Source: Litorimonas sp. (GTDB taxonomy: Bacteria; Pseudomonadota; Alphaproteobacteria; Caulobacterales; Maricaulaceae). From it: a stretch of 35,026 nucleotides of DNA. Within the stretch, counting starts at the first letter, position 1; each line of letters begins with the position of its first letter. Position numbers and translations under genes: made by a program. A model generated the notes under the pieces. The model saw only the letters and a program-made list of their open reading frames with translations. It searched no databases and was not told where the DNA came from. Shown here one piece after another: positions 32,559 to 35,026 of the stretch. The stretch is from NCBI GenBank assembly GCA_029936425.1, contig JAPYSU010000023.1, positions 1 to 35,026 of the forward strand, read 5' to 3'.

Positions 32559-33503
32559 ATGGCGAAATCCTATTTGGAGTTTGAGCGGCCTCTTGCCGAG
32601 ATTGAGGCCAAAATCGCAGACTTGATTGCCAGTGATGGCGAGGAGAGTGCGAATCTGGAAGAGCTGCGCGCCAAGGCACAGGAGCAGCTTAAAAAACTCT
32701 ATAAAAATCTTGGCCCCTGGGAAAAAACGCGTGTTGCCCGGCATGAAAGCCGTCCGCATTACAGCTCTTATATTGACGCTTTGATCACAGATTATACGCC
32801 CTTGGCCGGTGACCGGAAATATGGCGATGATCAGGCCCTTCTCGGCGGATTGGGCAAAATACGCGGGCAGTCCGTGGTCGTCATGGGGCATGAAAAGGGT
32901 CACGATACCGAGACCCGCCTGCATCATAATTTCGGCATGGCCAATCCGGAAGGGTACCGCAAAGCGGTGCGCCTGATGGATATGGCCGAGCGGTTCTCTC
33001 TTCCGGTTATCAGCTTTGTCGATACGGCCGGCGCCTATCCCGGGCGCGGCGCCGAAGAACGCGGTCAAGCCGAAGCGATTGCCCGATCTATTGACCGCGG
33101 GCTTTCCCTGCGCGTCCCGTTCCTGTCGATCATTACCGGTGAAGGCGGCTCAGGCGGTGCTGTTGCGATTGCCACGGCCGACCGGGTGATGATGCTCGAG
33201 CATTCCATTTACTCCGTCATTTCGCCCGAAGGCTGCGCCTCCATTCTCTGGCGCGACGGTAAAAAGGCAGAAGACGCGGCCAAAGCTATGAAAATCACAG
33301 CGCAGGATCTCAAACGCCTGGGCATTATCGATACGATCATCAAGGAGCCGCTCGGCGGCGCGCACCGGACGCCAGACGCAGCGGTCAAAACCGTGGGCGC
33401 CGCCATCATGCGGGGATTGGGCGAGCTTTCAGAGCTTTCCGTCGACGAGCTGATAAAACAGCGCCGCGAGAAATTTCTCAATATCGGGCGTTCGCTAATC
33501 TAA
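32559..33503 (+). CDS. accA: Acetyl-CoA carboxylase carboxyltransferase subunit alpha
   Basis: This 314-aa subunit partners AccD to move carboxyl from biotin to acetyl-CoA, giving malonyl-CoA for fatty acid synthesis. Family blocks are LLGGLGKIRGQSVVVMGHEK, NFGMANPEGYRKAVRLM, DTAGAYPGRGAEERGQ, GEGGSGGAVAIATAD and SPEGCASILWRD. GGAG precedes the start. A short helical N-terminus is normal. It has its own 95-bp upstream gap. Confidence 0.97.
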   Translation: MAKSYLEFERPLAEIEAKIADLIASDGEESANLEELRAKAQEQLKKLYKNLGPWEKTRVARHESRPHYSSYIDALITDYTPLAGDRKYGDDQALLGGLGKIRGQSVVVMGHEKGHDTETRLHHNFGMANPEGYRKAVRLMDMAERFSLPVISFVDTAGAYPGRGAEERGQAEAIARSIDRGLSLRVPFLSIITGEGGSGGAVAIATADRVMMLEHSIYSVISPEGCASILWRDGKKAEDAAKAMKITAQDLKRLGIIDTIIKEPLGGAHRTPDAAVKTVGAAIMRGLGELSELSVDELIKQRREKFLNIGRSLI

Positions 33504-33530
33504 AAGCTATGCGGTGACCCCTAAAAGGAT

Positions 33531-33558
33531 AAAACCCCGCCATCCGAAAATGGCAGGG
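33531..33558 (-). terminator. Rho-independent terminator of the porin gene
   Basis: Read on the minus strand, CCCTGCCAT and ATGGCGGGG form a 9-bp stem (one G-T) with a 6-base loop followed by TTTT. It lies 26 bp after the porin stop. Confidence 0.7.
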
Positions 33559-33583
33559 CCTCCCCCTCAGAATTTCGTCCCGG

Positions 33584-34348
33584 CTAGAAGCTGGTAGAAA
33601 TACCGGTTCCGAAAAAGACCATATTGTCATCTGTCGTCTCCAAACGACGGGCCGTCCCGATTGCGTTGTTAAACTCTTTCAAATCCAATGTATTGTCATC
33701 GGAGTTAAGGACATAATTCGCGCCGATGTAAAGCGAAGCGCTGTCCGTCACGGCATGAGAAATCGCGGCAGACGCCTGACCCCATTGATAGCCAAAGCCG
33801 TCGCCTTCGACCAAACCGATCGTCCCGCCCAGATCAAAGCTCACAGTCTTGCCCAGCGGAAAGCTGTATCCGGCAGACCCTTCGAGGGTGAAAGCTTCAA
33901 GCGTAAAGTCATAATAGGCGGTCACAGACGGGGCGAGAGGCACCGCGCCGAAACCCACGCTGGCGGAAACTTCATAACTACCTGCCCCGCCATTTTCCGT
34001 CTCAAACAGCGCGCCGCCTTGCGGGTAATGGTAATAGGTCGCGCCCAGATCAAGGCTGACATCGCCTTCCAAAGGCACACTATAACCAATATATAAATCA
34101 ACTTCATCGCCGGAAAGTTCGGAGTCCGCCCCGACGCCGGTCGAGAACCAGGCTCCTGCCGTGAAGTTTCCGGCGGAGACTTCGGCGTAAGGCTGAATGG
34201 ATTCCTGACCCAGGCTTGTGCCGCGAAACACATATTCGGACACGAGGTCCACGCCGACGGAATAGCCGAGTACTTTATCCTGCGCCGTAGCGGCAGGCGC
34301 AAGCGCCGTGGCGCCGAGTAAGGCTGCGATTGAAATTAATTTTTTCAT
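33584..34348 (-). CDS. TorF family putative outer-membrane porin
   Basis: This is a 254-aa exported beta-barrel protein. The signal peptide ends ...APAATA/QDK (residue 22). Alternating hydrophobic strands and a C-terminal aromatic (...GTGISTSF) fit outer-membrane insertion by BAM. SEYVFRGTSLGQE near residues 37-49 is the hallmark of the TorF/Gcw_chp family. AGGAG lies in front of the ATG. A small CCGTG/CACGG hairpin is present about 50 bp upstream (34397-34413). The substrate is unknown. Confidence 0.88.
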   Translation of the reverse strand: MKKLISIAALLGATALAPAATAQDKVLGYSVGVDLVSEYVFRGTSLGQESIQPYAEVSAGNFTAGAWFSTGVGADSELSGDEVDLYIGYSVPLEGDVSLDLGATYYHYPQGGALFETENGGAGSYEVSASVGFGAVPLAPSVTAYYDFTLEAFTLEGSAGYSFPLGKTVSFDLGGTIGLVEGDGFGYQWGQASAAISHAVTDSASLYIGANYVLNSDDNTLDLKEFNNAIGTARRLETTDDNMVFFGTGISTSF

Positions 34349-34480
34349 TATGGTCTCCTCATAAAACCTGTAAATTTAGGCACCCCTTCACGGATACCGT
34401 GCGAAAAACACGGCTCTGACTAGGCAAGGGAGAGGGTTATGGCGATGAAACCAGACGGGAAATGGATTGAATGTCGGCAA

Positions 34481-34645
34481 GCGCACCGCTTTTGTGCGCG
34501 ATTGAGCAGGAAATGGACGGCAATGCGACGAAAGGCATAAATTTACCCCAACCGACACAAATTGTTCATCTGTTGCGCATTTGCACTAATTTGGGAGGCT
34601 TAAGAGGTAATTTTTGCCTTAAGCGAGGGACGACTCCCTTTTTTA
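34481..34645 (+). ncRNA. Possible small structured RNA ending in a terminator-like hairpin
   Basis: In a gene-free stretch, several stems occur in order on the plus strand: GCGCAC/GTGCGC (34481-34499), CAAATT/AATTTG, GCTTAAG..GG/CCTTAAGC, and last AGGGA/TCCCT with a CGAC loop followed by T5 (34626-34644). The last element has the form of a weak intrinsic terminator. No promoter is clear. This is structure seen by eye only. Confidence 0.25.
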
Positions 34646-34770
34646 TTGCCGTCATTGTAAGGTATGAGCCCAAGCGACATGAAGTGTCATGACGCGATTG
34701 GTTCTTGCAATGACGGGGGTGTGCATCATCCAAGCGCTCTACCGTCACACCGTCATTCCCGCTTTCGCTT

Positions 34771-34907
34771 GTCATTCCGCACGTAGCGAAGCGAAGATGC
34801 GGGCGCTCTGCGTACCCACAAGGGGCAAGGTCGAGGGTTTGCGGACAGACTTGGAGGCGGCTCACAACCTCTCGACCTTCCGGGTTCGCTTCGCGCCCCG
34901 GAATGAC
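34771..34907. repeat. Imperfect fold-back repeat (REP/MITE-like)
   Basis: The two ends are inverted: GTCATTCCG with CGGAATGAC, AGCGAAGCGAA with TTCGCTTCGC, and AAGGTCGAG with CTCGACCTT, in matching order over 137 bp. A second CGTCATTCCC lies just before it (34751-34760) and an opposing AATGACGGG at about 34708. Such GTCATTCC/GGAATGAC units are common dispersed repeats in alphaproteobacteria. The apparent ORF across it is an artefact. Confidence 0.7.
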
Positions 34908-34933
34908 AGGAAAATATTGAAGTGTGCATTGCT

Positions 34934-35006
34934 CAAGCGTTCCTTCCTGCTCGCCATCAGGTGCGGAGCTATTGCGTTCGTCCTTGAATAAAGTGGACTG
35001 CCCGCG
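34934..35006 (+). repeat. Right copy of a dispersed 73-bp repeat
   Basis: This is the inverted counterpart of 79-151: the last 35 bp (34972-35006) are identical and the first 38 share 26 bases, with no gap. It directly follows the fold-back element. Like the left copy it can be read as SV(x)SC(x)PS ... LRSSLNKVDCPRG, or in another frame as a peptide ending AFVLE-stop. The remainder of 34349-35026 contains no gene I can support. Confidence 0.75.
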
Positions 35007-35026
35007 GGGTCGGTATCCTTGCCGGA

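Noticed and set aside
34471..34692. 73-codon plus-strand ORF upstream of the repeat
   Set aside because: It has no ribosome binding site or family resemblance, and it covers several hairpins; a structured noncoding region explains it better.
34689..34991. 100-codon ORF reading CHSARSEAK ... RFAPRNDRK
   Set aside because: It is a translation across the fold-back element; such peptides are well-known artefacts of GTCATTCC/GGAATGAC repeats.
1..35026. CRISPR array, tRNA, rRNA, prophage or transposase
   Set aside because: No regular spaced repeats, no cloverleaf with CCA-type acceptor and TTCGANNC arm, and no integrase or transposase motif were found on either strand.

Overview
The window looks like chromosomal DNA of an alphaproteobacterium with roughly 50% GC, probably from the Caulobacterales/Maricaulales/Hyphomonadaceae side. 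This placement is inferred from gene content and order: mtaB-ftsY-yciB; cobT-cobS-J protein-bolA next to corC-aroB-aroK; an SDHAF4-type DUF1674 protein; an IalB-type protein; a TorF-type porin. I see no rRNA, tRNA, CRISPR array, phage gene or transposase, and most of the window is housekeeping DNA.

Layout. (1) 1-3351: a repeat copy at the left edge, two overlapping collinear paralogs of unknown function, an SDH assembly factor, and two secreted Pro/Tyr/Gln-rich proteins. (2) 3397-8442: pyrF and an SDR gene in one minus-strand unit; divergently a lipoprotein and a fatty acid hydroxylase family protein; then a translationally coupled lemA/DUF2207 pair. (3) 8524-15497, minus strand: aconitase, a small orphan ORF, and the mtaB-ftsY-(28-aa membrane ORF)-yciB unit. 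(4) 15565-16877: a methyltransferase and an IalB-like periplasmic protein. (5) 16954-20839: a lipid locus with a TetR regulator, a PlsC-type acyltransferase and an LplT-type MFS transporter in one operon, divergent from a type II 3-hydroxyacyl-CoA dehydrogenase. The space between them holds two near-identical palindromes, each at the predicted start site of one of two divergent promoters. (6) 20919-26215: a JmjC-like cupin_8 protein, then cobT, a small membrane protein, cobS, a Cys/His J-domain protein and divergent bolA. (7) 26346-34348: a PQQ-type sugar dehydrogenase, corC-aroB-aroK, a 46-aa exported or anchored peptide, an exported helical protein, accA and a TorF porin. (8) 34349-35026: no gene, but structured and repetitive DNA.

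The most interesting signals are the TetR operator/promoter architecture at 19825-19906; the 73-bp diverged repeat with a 35-bp identical core at both window ends in opposite orientation; the fold-back element and possible small RNA in the right-hand gene-free stretch; two short membrane ORFs (28 and 46 aa) in well-known operons; and the paralogous pair at 204-994. I do not see a clear defence or other new multi-gene system.
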